A stretch of DNA of 40,368 nucleotides from Alphaproteobacteria bacterium (GTDB lineage Bacteria > Pseudomonadota > Alphaproteobacteria > Ferrovibrionales > Ferrovibrionaceae), in NCBI GenBank assembly GCA_018336035.1, contig JAGXRD010000018.1, positions 1 through 40,368 of the forward strand. Reading direction: 5' to 3'. The notes under the pieces were generated by a model. The model did not search any database and was not told the origin of the DNA. It was given only the letters and a program-made list of their open reading frames with translations. Below, piece by piece: positions 16,577 to 25,442 of this stretch (within the stretch, counting starts at the first letter, position 1; each line of letters begins with the position of its first letter). Both the position numbers and the translations under genes were made by a program.

Positions 16577-16935
16577 CACATCACACCCAGTTCAAGCCGG
16601 GCCGCCTCGGACATATGCTCCGGGCCCCACGGCGGATCCCAAACGACATCGATGGTCACCTCGCCGACGCCGGGAATGGAGCGGGTCTTCTGCTCCACCT
16701 CGGCAGGCATCGACTGGGCGGCCGGACAGTTCGGCGAGGTCAGGGTCATGTCGATCTGGACATCCCGCGCCTCGTTCACCTCGACCTTGTATATAAGGCC
16801 CAATTCGTAAATGTTAACCGGTATTTCGGGGTCGAAGACGGTCTTGATCGTCTCGATCACCTGATCGCGCAGCTCATCATGGCCGGCCGCGCCGCCTGCC
16901 GGGGCATTCTGTTGCATTTCCTCAGACGCCGACAT
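16576..16935 (-). CDS. sufT: SUF-associated MIP18/DUF59 protein SufT
   Basis: 119 aa of the DUF59/MIP18 family. It opens with a low-complexity stretch (about 1-20), then FDPEIPVNIYELGLIY, TLTSPNCPAA with the conserved Cys70, and the SufT-specific C-terminus VWDPPWGPEHMSEAAR. SufT proteins help mature Fe-S proteins under high demand; the mechanism is not settled. The ATG at 16935 shares a base with the sufS stop codon, and its own stop overlaps sufA. An upstream in-frame extension is sufS read in another frame and is rejected. Confidence 0.9.
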   Translation of the reverse strand: MSASEEMQQNAPAGGAAGHDELRDQVIETIKTVFDPEIPVNIYELGLIYKVEVNEARDVQIDMTLTSPNCPAAQSMPAEVEQKTRSIPGVGEVTIDVVWDPPWGPEHMSEAARLELGVM

Positions 16936-18182
16936 CAGCCAAAAATCTCCCTGACCCGCTTCAAGCCGGCGCACAGCGCATCGATCTCGGCCCGCGTATT
17001 GTACATCCCGAAACTGGCCCGCACGGTGGCCTGCACCCCCATCCGCTCCATCAGGGGATGGGCGCAATGCTGGCCGACCCGGACCGCAATACCCTCGCGA
17101 TCCAGGATAGTGCCGATATCGTGCGGGTGAATGCCCTCCAGCACAAAAGACATCACACCGGCCTTGTGCTTGGCCGTGCCGATCAGGCGGAGCGAATTGA
17201 TCGCCGACAGCTTCTCGGTCGCGTAAGCCGTCAGGTCGGCTTCATGGGCGGCAATCGCCTCCAGGCCGACGGAATTCACATAATCAATCGCGGCACCCAG
17301 GCCGACCGCTTCGACAAAAGCCGGCGTGCCAGCCTCAAAACGGTGCGGGATGTCGTTGTATTCGGTTTTCTCGAAACTGACCGACAGGATCATGTCGCCG
17401 CCGCCCTGCCAGGGCGGCATGCTTTCCAGGATTTCGGCCTTGGCATAGAGCACGCCGATGCCGGTCGGGCCATACAGCTTATGCCCGGTGAAGACATAGA
17501 AATCGGCATCCAGCGCCTTCACGTCGACCTGCATATGCTGCACGGCCTGGCTGCCGTCGATCAGCACCTTGGCGCCCTTTTCATGGGCCACGCGGATCAT
17601 TTCGGCCACCGGCAGGATGGTACCCAGCGTGTTGGACACATGCGCCACGGCGACCAGCTTGGTCTGCGGCCCGATCAGTTTGACGAATTCGTCCCAGACC
17701 AGTTCGCCGCTGTCGCTGATCGGCGCGACCTTCAGCTTCACGCCATAGCGTTCGCCCAGGATCTGCCAGGGTACGATATTAGCATGATGCTCCAGATGCG
17801 TGATCAGCACCTCATCGCCAGCCTTGAGATTCTTCCAGCCCCAGCTATGGGCGACCAGATTGACGGCTTCGGTGGCGTTGCGGGTGAAGACGATCTCACG
17901 GGTGTCCTGCACGCCGATGAAATGCGCCACCTTCTCGCGGGCTTTCTCGTATTCATCGGTCGCGAGCTGGCTCAGCTGGTAGATGCCGCGATGCACGTTG
18001 GCATAGGTTTTCTCGTACATCCGCGTCATGGCTTCGATCACCTGGCGCGGCTTCTGGGCACTGGCGCCGCTGTCCAGGAAGACCAGCGGCTTGCCATGCA
18101 CCTTCTCAGACAGGATCGGGAAATCGGCGCGCACGCGCTCGACATCGAAAGCCGGGGCAGACTGTTTCGGGAGCGCGCTCAC
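16935..18182 (-). CDS. sufS: Cysteine desulfurase SufS
   Basis: 415 aa class II (CsdA/SufS) cysteine desulfurase. It strips sulfur from L-cysteine as a persulfide for cluster assembly. PLP is held by Lys235 in FTGHKLYGPTG, with THLEHHANIVPW (from 128) stacking on the cofactor. The persulfide-forming Cys373 lies in RVGQHCAHPLM, with the short loop of type II enzymes, which normally need SufE or SufU as sulfur acceptor. Neither is encoded nearby. The start overlaps the sufD stop by 4 nt (ATGA). Confidence 0.96.
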   Translation of the reverse strand: MSALPKQSAPAFDVERVRADFPILSEKVHGKPLVFLDSGASAQKPRQVIEAMTRMYEKTYANVHRGIYQLSQLATDEYEKAREKVAHFIGVQDTREIVFTRNATEAVNLVAHSWGWKNLKAGDEVLITHLEHHANIVPWQILGERYGVKLKVAPISDSGELVWDEFVKLIGPQTKLVAVAHVSNTLGTILPVAEMIRVAHEKGAKVLIDGSQAVQHMQVDVKALDADFYVFTGHKLYGPTGIGVLYAKAEILESMPPWQGGGDMILSVSFEKTEYNDIPHRFEAGTPAFVEAVGLGAAIDYVNSVGLEAIAAHEADLTAYATEKLSAINSLRLIGTAKHKAGVMSFVLEGIHPHDIGTILDREGIAVRVGQHCAHPLMERMGVQATVRASFGMYNTRAEIDALCAGLKRVREIFG

Positions 18183-19498
18183 TTCAGGCCTCCCTTCTCG
18201 CTATTGGCGGCCAGCCAGCCTTCCACAAAGGCTTCGACATGGTCGCGCAACGCACCTTCCGGCACGGCATTCACGACTTCATAGGCAAAACCGCTGAGCA
18301 GCAGGCGGCGTGCCTCTGCAACAGGGATACCTCTTGCTTGCATATAGAACAGCTGCTGGGCATCGACGTCGCCGATCGAGGCGCCATGGCTGCATTTCAC
18401 ATCGTCGGCGAGGATTTCCAGCTCGGGCTTGGTGTCGATCTGGGCGCGGTCGGCCAACAGGAGCGTGCGGCTCAGCTGCTGCGCATCGGTCTTCTGCGCC
18501 TGCGGCGCGACGCGGATACCGCCCTGAAACACCGCATGGCCATGATCATCGACCACATGCTTGAACAGCTGGTTGCTGCGGCAGTCGGGCACGGCATGAT
18601 GCAGGAACAGCGTGTGATCCAGATGCGCCGAACCATGCGCCAGCACCAGGCCCTGAACGTCCACCTCGGCATCGCTGCCGGCGAAGTCGACATGCAGTTC
18701 GTGGCGGGCCAGCGCCGCGCCACCCTGCACCGACACATGGGCATAGCGCGCACCGGCGCCGACCGACACGCGGCCGAGCGCCGCGTGGTAGGCAGCATCA
18801 CTCTCGGCCTGCAGGCGGATATGGGCCAACCTGGCGCCTGCGCCAACGGCGACATGGGCGTAGACATTGGTCCAGCCGGCCAGCTTTTCGCTGGCACCGC
18901 CATCGCGGTAGCTTTCCAGCACGGTGGCTTCGGCCTTGGCGCCGAGACGGATCAGATGGCGCAGATTGACCAGCGCCGGCACACCGAAGCTGATGATCTC
19001 GACCGGCTTGTCGAGCACCACGCCGTCCTCCAGCAGCAGCACGACGCCATCGCTGGCCAGCGCGGCATTCAGCTCGCTGAGCGAAATCTCGCGCTTGTCG
19101 CCGGCAGCGGCCAGCACATCGGCCAGATTGCCAGCGGCCTGACTGAGCGGCAGCAGGGTGGCGCCCTTCGGCAGACTGCCGATCTTCGAAGCAGCAGCAT
19201 CGAAGCGGCCGTTGACGAAGACCAGCCGGTGGCTGTCGGCATTCAGCGCGGCGGCCTGCAGACGCGCCGGATCGACGCTGCCGTCATTGGCAGGCAGGGT
19301 CCACTGCTGGCGCTCGAGCGCGTTCAGGCCGGTGAATTTCCAGCTTTCCAGCTTGTGATTCGGCAGGCCGAGACGCTGAAACGCCGCGATGGCGGCCTTG
19401 CGGCGCGCCACCACGTCGGCATCTTTCGCGCCGGGCAAACTGCCGGCAGCGGCTTCATAGGCGCCGGCGAGATGTTCGGTGAAGGGCAAAGCGGACAT
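18179..19498 (-). CDS. sufD: Fe-S scaffold subunit SufD
   Basis: 439 aa, partner of SufB in the SufBC2D scaffold that builds nascent clusters. The beginning (NHKLESWKFTGLNAL) and the parallel beta-helix core rich in Gly/Ala/His match SufD. The C-terminal motif KCSHGASIGDVDAQQLFYMQARG is the SufBD C-terminal signature, interrupted by helices. SufD proteins vary in sequence but length fits E. coli SufD (423 aa). It begins 12 nt after sufC and overlaps sufS, so the two are probably translationally coupled. Confidence 0.93.
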   Translation of the reverse strand: MSALPFTEHLAGAYEAAAGSLPGAKDADVVARRKAAIAAFQRLGLPNHKLESWKFTGLNALERQQWTLPANDGSVDPARLQAAALNADSHRLVFVNGRFDAAASKIGSLPKGATLLPLSQAAGNLADVLAAAGDKREISLSELNAALASDGVVLLLEDGVVLDKPVEIISFGVPALVNLRHLIRLGAKAEATVLESYRDGGASEKLAGWTNVYAHVAVGAGARLAHIRLQAESDAAYHAALGRVSVGAGARYAHVSVQGGAALARHELHVDFAGSDAEVDVQGLVLAHGSAHLDHTLFLHHAVPDCRSNQLFKHVVDDHGHAVFQGGIRVAPQAQKTDAQQLSRTLLLADRAQIDTKPELEILADDVKCSHGASIGDVDAQQLFYMQARGIPVAEARRLLLSGFAYEVVNAVPEGALRDHVEAFVEGWLAANSEKGGLK

Positions 19499-19510
19499 GA
19501 TCAGTGTGCC

Positions 19511-20260
<750 letters not shown>

Positions 20261-20278
20261 GGGGCAATCCTTAAAAAC

Positions 20279-21739
20279 TTAACCGACCGAGCCTTCGAGG
20301 CTGACACCGAGCAGCTTCTGGGCTTCGACGGCGAACTCCATCGGCAGCTTCTGCAGCACTTCCTTGCAGAAGCCATTCACGATGGTGGAGACGGCATCTT
20401 CCTCGGACAGGCCGCGCTGGCGGCAGTAGAACAGCTGGTCGTCGGAAATCCGCGAGGTGGTGGCTTCATGCTCCACCTTGGCGGAGCGGTTCTTCACCTC
20501 GATATAGGGCACGGTATGGCCGCCACAGCGGTCGCCAATGAGCAGGCTGTCGCACTGCGAATAATTGCGCGCGCCCGCTGCGCCCGGCATCACCCGCACC
20601 AGGCCGCGGTAGGTATTCTGCGCACGGCCGGCCGAAATGCCCTTGGAGATGATCGTGGACTTCGAATTCTTGCCCATATGGATCATCTTGGTGCCGGTAT
20701 CGGCCTGCTGGGCATTATTCGCCACCGCGACCGAGTAGAACTCACCCACGCTGTCGTCGCCCTGTAGGATCACGGATGGATATTTCCAGGTGATCGCCGA
20801 GCCGGTTTCCACCTGGGTCCAGCTGATCTTCGAGCGCGCGCCACGGCAGGCGCCGCGCTTGGTGACGAAATTGTAGATGCCGCCCTTGCCGTTCTTGTCG
20901 CCCGGATACCAGTTCTGCACGGTCGCATAGCGGATTTCAGCATCTTCCATCGCCACCAGCTCAACGACCGCAGCATGCAGCTGGTTGTCGTCGCGCATCG
21001 GCGCGGTACAGCCTTCCAGATACGAGACGTAGGCGCCCTTGTCGCAGATCAGCAGCGTGCGCTCGAACTGGCCGGTCTTGGCCTCGTTGATGCGGAAATA
21101 AGTGCTGAGTTCCATCGGGCAGCGCACGCCCGGCGGAATGTAAACGAAAGAGCCATCGGAGAAGACGGCAGAGTTCAGCGTGGCATAGAAGTTATCCGTC
21201 ACCGGCACGACCGAGCCGAGATACTTCTGCACCAGTTCGGGATGCTCGCGTACCGCTTCCGACATCGAGCAGAAGATGATGCCCATGTCCTTCAGCTTGC
21301 CCTTGAAGGTGGTGGCGACCGAGACGCTGTCGAACACGGCATCGACGGCGACACCGGCGAGAATCTCGCGTTCCTTCAGCGGAATGCCGAGCTTCTCGTA
21401 GGTCGCCAGCAGTTCAGGATCGACCTCGTCGAGGCTCTTCAGCGTCTTCTTCTTCGGCGCGGAATAGTAATGGATGTCCTGGAAATCGATTTCCGGGTAG
21501 CTGACCTTGGCCCAGCCCGGCTCGCCCTTTTCCTTGGCCATGCGCAGCCAGGACTTATAGGCGCGCAGGCGCCAGTCCAGCATCCACTGCGGCTCGCCCT
21601 TCTTGGCCGAGATAAAGCGAACAGTGTCCTCACTCAGGCCCTTGGGCAGCAGCTCGGATTCAATGTCGGTGACAAAGCCGTATTTGTATTCGCCGGCCAG
21701 GCCTTCGACGGTTTCGATGGTTTGTGCATTGGCAGCCAT
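20279..21739 (-). CDS. sufB: Fe-S scaffold subunit SufB
   Basis: 486 aa, the main cluster-building subunit. Recognisable blocks include [17 protein letters not shown] near the N-terminus, [56 protein letters not shown] and the C-terminal [17 protein letters not shown]. The last holds Cys439 in the region where the family's essential cysteine lies. Start at ATG 21739 (MAANAQTIE) behind GGAG; 17 in-frame codons upstream have no ribosome site. It lies 22 nt after the regulator gene. Confidence 0.96.
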   Translation of the reverse strand: MAANAQTIETVEGLAGEYKYGFVTDIESELLPKGLSEDTVRFISAKKGEPQWMLDWRLRAYKSWLRMAKEKGEPGWAKVSYPEIDFQDIHYYSAPKKKTLKSLDEVDPELLATYEKLGIPLKEREILAGVAVDAVFDSVSVATTFKGKLKDMGIIFCSMSEAVREHPELVQKYLGSVVPVTDNFYATLNSAVFSDGSFVYIPPGVRCPMELSTYFRINEAKTGQFERTLLICDKGAYVSYLEGCTAPMRDDNQLHAAVVELVAMEDAEIRYATVQNWYPGDKNGKGGIYNFVTKRGACRGARSKISWTQVETGSAITWKYPSVILQGDDSVGEFYSVAVANNAQQADTGTKMIHMGKNSKSTIISKGISAGRAQNTYRGLVRVMPGAAGARNYSQCDSLLIGDRCGGHTVPYIEVKNRSAKVEHEATTSRISDDQLFYCRQRGLSEEDAVSTIVNGFCKEVLQKLPMEFAVEAQKLLGVSLEGSVG

Positions 21740-21761
21740 GGGGCTTGGCTCCGTACTGGAT

Positions 21762-22229
21762 TTAAGCGTTGGGCGGCGGCGCTGCCGCACGCGGCGGCAG
21801 CGGGCCGAAGAAGTCGTAGGCAGGGCGCGCCAGCTCAGCCAGCGTCACGCCTTCCAGCGCGCTGCGGATGGCGGTGTTGATGCGGTTGATACCCCGGCGT
21901 GACACGCAGAGAGACTCGCGGTCGCAGGCACTGGGCTCATGGCTGCCGGTCGAGCACTGGGTCAGCGCGATCGGTCCGTCCAGCGCCGTGATGATGGCAG
22001 CCACGGTGATCTCTTCCGGGGCGGTCGCCAGGCGATAGCCGCCGCGGGCGCCGCGCAACGAGGCCAGCAGCCCGGCCTTGGCCAGCTTGGCCATGATCTT
22101 GGCCACGGTCGGCCCCGGCAGGCCGGTGGCCCCTGCCGCATCGGCGGCGTTATGCACCCCGACCGGATCGGCGGCGACATGGGCCATGACCATGACGCCG
22201 TAATCGGCCAGGCGGCTCAGGCGCAACAT
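21762..22229 (-). CDS. Rrf2-family SUF operon regulator (IscR-like)
   Basis: 155 aa winged-helix regulator. The N-terminus [15 protein letters not shown] and the recognition region [17 protein letters not shown] with LRGARGGY are typical of Rrf2 proteins. Cys92, Cys102 and Cys108 (spacing x9 and x5) probably bind an Fe-S cluster, so that the protein senses cluster status and adjusts suf transcription. It matches the SUF-linked Rrf2 subgroup better than E. coli IscR. Start at ATG 22229 behind GAAGGA; the tail is Pro/Ala-rich. It is the first gene of the operon, so autoregulation is likely. Confidence 0.9.
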   Translation of the reverse strand: MLRLSRLADYGVMVMAHVAADPVGVHNAADAAGATGLPGPTVAKIMAKLAKAGLLASLRGARGGYRLATAPEEITVAAIITALDGPIALTQCSTGSHEPSACDRESLCVSRRGINRINTAIRSALEGVTLAELARPAYDFFGPLPPRAAAPPPNA

Positions 22230-22259
22230 GTTGCAAATCCTTCGCAATTGCAATTCAGA

Positions 22260-22303
22260 CCGATATAGTCCGATTTGTTCGGCGGCAAATAAGACCAAAT
22301 CGG
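22260..22303 (-). promoter_or_regulatory. Candidate suf promoter with repeated Rrf2-type half-sites
   Basis: Three copies of CCGATWT are seen: 22260-22266 and 22270-22276 in direct orientation, and 22297-22303 inverted. The last two form an 8-bp perfect inverted repeat, CCGATTTG/CAAATCGG. A leftward -10-like TATATC (22267-22262) and -35-like TTGCCG (22288-22283) lie among them. This placement suits a repressor acting on the regulator-suf operon. The site is not a clear match to known IscR motifs. Confidence 0.4.
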
Positions 22304-22411
22304 TATGGTTTGCAAGATGATTTCCCGACCCGGGAAGTCAAGGGCGGTTAAACCGGTCTTAAGGGGTTCTGCGGCAATGGTTAATATTGGCATTTCAACC
22401 GGGGACCAGGC

Positions 22412-24118
22412 GTGAATCGGAAGCAGCGGCGGGCACAGGAAAAAACAGCCGGCAAATCACCGGCAGGTGCCGCGCCGGCACCTGCGATTCCCGCGCCCCC
22501 ACCGGAGGTGCAGCGCGAGGCCAACCGCTTTAACGATCAGGCGCTGCAGGCCCATGCCGCCGGCCGCAACGACGAAGCGATCAGCCTGCTGCGTATGGCG
22601 ATCACGCTCAATCCGGGCCAGCCGCTCTATCACAACAATCTGGGCGAATTGCTGCGCCTGCAGGGCCAGACCGATCTGGCGATGGCGAGCCAGGACGAGG
22701 CGCTGCGGCTCAATCCCAATTACGCCGAGGCGCATAGCAACCGCGGCAACCTGCTGCGCCAGCTCCAGCGCCGCGAGGAAGCGATTGCCGAATACCGCAT
22801 CGCGCTGAAGCTGAAGCCCGATTTCGTCGACGCGCTGAACAATCTCGGCGCGGTGCTGCTTGACCAGGAGGATCACGCCGGTGCCGCCGAGGTGCTGAAA
22901 AAAGCCGTAAAGCTCAATCCCCAGATCGGCATGGCGCAGCGCAATCTCGGCATGGCGCTGTCAGCGCTGGGTGATCTCAAGGCTGCTGAAGCCGCTTTCA
23001 ACGCCAGCCTGACCGCGCGCATCAAGCCGACCGATGGCGGTGCGGCAGAAACCTATCTGCTGCTTGGCGATATCGCGCGCGCCAATAACGACTTCGATGC
23101 CGCGATGCAGGCCTATGAACGTGGCTGGCGCGAGCGTCCCGGCTATGGCGAGGCGCATAACCGCTATGCCGTCGCGCTGATGGTGGATGGCCGCTACCGC
23201 GAGGCCTGGCCGCATTTCGAGGCGCGCTGGAGCCTGGCCGAAACCAACGTCGACAAGCGGCCCTTCACGTCGCCCTTCTGGAAAGGCGAAGCGCTGGCAC
23301 CGGGGCAGACGCTGCTGCTGTTCACCGAACAGGGCGTGGGTGAATCGCTGGTGCTGTGGAGTCTTCTCCCTGAGCTATTGGCGCGTGGCATTACCCCGGT
23401 GATCGAATGCGATCCGCGCATGATCCCGATCCTGCAGCGCAGCTTCCCCGGCATCGAGATGTATGGCCGCACCAACCCGCCGCATCCACGCCTTCTTGCC
23501 CCTGACCTGGCGATGCAGGCGACGCTGTTCGATGTCGCGCGCGTCTTCCGCAACTCGCCGGCCGACTGCACCGGCGCCCTGCCGATCCGCGCCGACCTGG
23601 ATCGTGCGGCCAGCCTGCGCGCGCAATATCAGGCCGGCACCGGCCAGCCGCTGGTCGGCCTTGCCTGGCACAGCGCCAGCCCCAAGCTGGGCGCGCCGAA
23701 GTCGGCGAAGCTGACCGATTTCGCGCCCTTCCTCACGCTGCCGGGCCTGCGCTTTGTCGACCTGCAATACGGCAATCGGGCGGCCGACCGCGATACGCTG
23801 AAACAGGCCCATGGCGTGGAGGTGATCGCCGATCCCGCCATCGACCAGCTGAAGGATCTCGATGCCTTTGCCGCCCAGGTGGCGGCGATGGATGTGGTGG
23901 TCTCGACCAGCAACACCACCGCACATATGGCGGCGGCGCAGGGCAAGCCGACGCTGATCCTGCTGCATCACGGCATTTCGCCGCACTGGTACTGGACCCG
24001 CAACGGCGAGACGACGCCTTGGTATCCGACCGCCCGCCTGCTGCGGCAGTCGAAAACCGGCGACTGGCACAGCCTGGCGGAAAAAGTGGCGGCGGAATTG
24101 CAGCAGCGCCTCTCCTGA
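22412..24118 (+). CDS. TPR protein with GT9-like glycosyltransferase domain
   Basis: 568 aa from GTG 22412. A short basic Ala/Pro-rich lead (1-30) is followed by about six tetratricopeptide repeats (about 35-290). Copies such as NLGELLRLQGQTDLAMASQD, SNRGNLLRQLQRREEAIAEY and NNLGAVLLDQEDHAGAAEVL are visible. From about 300 to the end it resembles the heptosyltransferase/GT9-like fold, with LLLFTEQGVGESLVLWSLLP, VGLAWHSASPK and the nucleotide-sugar motif STSNTTAHMAAAQGKPTL. Proteins of this plan are common in alphaproteobacteria and are thought to glycosylate proteins or surface polymers, with the TPR part binding the acceptor. No signal peptide is seen, so it is probably cytoplasmic. The acceptor is unknown. 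Confidence 0.82.
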   Translation: MNRKQRRAQEKTAGKSPAGAAPAPAIPAPPPEVQREANRFNDQALQAHAAGRNDEAISLLRMAITLNPGQPLYHNNLGELLRLQGQTDLAMASQDEALRLNPNYAEAHSNRGNLLRQLQRREEAIAEYRIALKLKPDFVDALNNLGAVLLDQEDHAGAAEVLKKAVKLNPQIGMAQRNLGMALSALGDLKAAEAAFNASLTARIKPTDGGAAETYLLLGDIARANNDFDAAMQAYERGWRERPGYGEAHNRYAVALMVDGRYREAWPHFEARWSLAETNVDKRPFTSPFWKGEALAPGQTLLLFTEQGVGESLVLWSLLPELLARGITPVIECDPRMIPILQRSFPGIEMYGRTNPPHPRLLAPDLAMQATLFDVARVFRNSPADCTGALPIRADLDRAASLRAQYQAGTGQPLVGLAWHSASPKLGAPKSAKLTDFAPFLTLPGLRFVDLQYGNRAADRDTLKQAHGVEVIADPAIDQLKDLDAFAAQVAAMDVVVSTSNTTAHMAAAQGKPTLILLHHGISPHWYWTRNGETTPWYPTARLLRQSKTGDWHSLAEKVAAELQQRLS

Positions 24119-24132
24119 ACTACATCTTGGGC

Positions 24133-24630
24133 ATGACGACCGAACTCAACATTGCCTTCCGCTCCGCCATGCGGCGCCTGGCCGCCACCGTCACCGTCCT
24201 CTCGACGACGGCGGAGAATGGCGCGCGCCTGGGCATGACTGCCACGGCGGTCACATCCGTGTCGGCCGAGCCGCCGGCCGTGCTGGCCTGCGTGAACCGC
24301 TCGGCGGCCTTGCATGCCCAGCTCGGCCTCGGCCGGCGGCTGTGCATCAATCTGCTGCATTGCAGCCAGCAGCGTCTATCGGAAGTGTTTGCCGGCGGGC
24401 TGGATGGCGATATCCGTTTCAGCGAGGGCGACTGGCGTAATAATGCCGAGGGCGTGCCCTATCTGGCCGATGCCCAGGCGAATATTTTCTGCGAGATCGA
24501 AGCCCTGCATGCCTATGGCACGCATTCGGTCTGCATCGGCCGCGTGACCCATGCGGCCTGTCGCGCAGATGTGGCGCCGCTGGTCTACCAGGACGGCACC
24601 TATATGTGTACGGGGCCCCTCGCCGACTAA
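24133..24630 (+). CDS. Flavin reductase family protein
   Basis: 165 aa of the flavin reductase-like (FMN-binding split barrel) family, with HpaC, RutF and NtaB as relatives. FRSAMRRLAATVTVLST at the N-terminus, GMTATAVTSVSAEPPAVLACVN with the flavin-contacting loop, and RLCINLLHCSQQRLSEVFAG are all typical. Such enzymes reduce FMN or FAD with NAD(P)H to feed a partner monooxygenase, but no monooxygenase lies nearby. Start at ATG 24133, 14 nt after the TPR protein stop, so they may be co-transcribed. It is convergent with the next gene. Confidence 0.88.
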   Translation: MTTELNIAFRSAMRRLAATVTVLSTTAENGARLGMTATAVTSVSAEPPAVLACVNRSAALHAQLGLGRRLCINLLHCSQQRLSEVFAGGLDGDIRFSEGDWRNNAEGVPYLADAQANIFCEIEALHAYGTHSVCIGRVTHAACRADVAPLVYQDGTYMCTGPLAD

Positions 24631-24645
24631 GCCCCGGCGACCGAT

Positions 24646-25356
24646 TTAAGTGTAGTGCGAAACCGCCTGCAGCAGGCGGCGGAACTCGTTCACCACCTGG
24701 CGCTCCACGTTTTCATTCAGCGCGACCGTGCTTTTCAGCTTGCGCGGGCGCAGCGGCACGACGGGCGCGGCACGCATCGGTTCCTGCGCGGGACGCGGCG
24801 GTACTCGCAATGCAGGTTGCGGCTGCGGCGCGCGACGCGGCAGCCGCATCACCTTTGCCCCTGCATGGGCGGCAGGCCGTGGCTGGCCAAGCGGCGCGAG
24901 TTTCAGCTTGGGATGTTCCTTGAAGCCGGCCGAGGCATAGACCGCGATCTCGCTGCGGCCATCGGGTAGTTCCTCGATCAGCAGCAGCGTGGGGAAACGC
25001 GCCGCTAACAGCGCGAAAGTCTCATCCGGCAGGAAAGACGGCTCCGGGATCGCGCACCAGCGGCGCTGCGCCTCGAAACCGAGCGGGCGGTTATGTGCCT
25101 TGTAGATGCGGCCCAGATTGTCAGCGAAGCTCGGATCCTTGTGGAAGACCAGCACGATCTGGCGATGCAGGTCGTTCGGGCTGTGCCGGCGGCAAACCAG
25201 CAGCGCCAGTTCATCCGCCCGCGCACCCAGCGCAGCCGCCGCGCCGAAAAAGCCCAGCACCGTGCCGGCGGCACGGATATCCTGGGTCAGGAAGCCCAGT
25301 CGGTCGGCATGCCGCAGCGTGCCGATGGGGCTGAAGAAACGCGGGTTAATGGTCAT
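24646..25356 (-). CDS. Unrecognised protein with Pro/Arg-rich linker
   Basis: 236 aa, not recognised. The first 140 residues look like a compact alpha/beta domain (AGTVLGFFGAAAALGARADEL, LALLVCRRHSPNDLHRQIVL in two pieces). A linker of about 60 residues follows, rich in Pro, Arg and Ala (about 155-205). The last 30 residues could form an amphipathic helix (VERQVVNEFRRLLQAVSHY). No signal peptide or membrane segment is evident. Codon use matches the neighbours, so it is probably native. The ATG at 25356 is preceded by an 86-bp gap containing a short GGCCG/CGGCC hairpin with no clear role. Confidence 0.65.
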   Translation of the reverse strand: MTINPRFFSPIGTLRHADRLGFLTQDIRAAGTVLGFFGAAAALGARADELALLVCRRHSPNDLHRQIVLVFHKDPSFADNLGRIYKAHNRPLGFEAQRRWCAIPEPSFLPDETFALLAARFPTLLLIEELPDGRSEIAVYASAGFKEHPKLKLAPLGQPRPAAHAGAKVMRLPRRAPQPQPALRVPPRPAQEPMRAAPVVPLRPRKLKSTVALNENVERQVVNEFRRLLQAVSHYT

Positions 25357-25442
25357 AGGCCTGTCTCTGGCCGTATTTTAGCGGCCAAAAGCGCCAGAGT
25401 CTCCGCTTTAAGACCCGGATCCTGCTTCAGAATCGGTAATGG

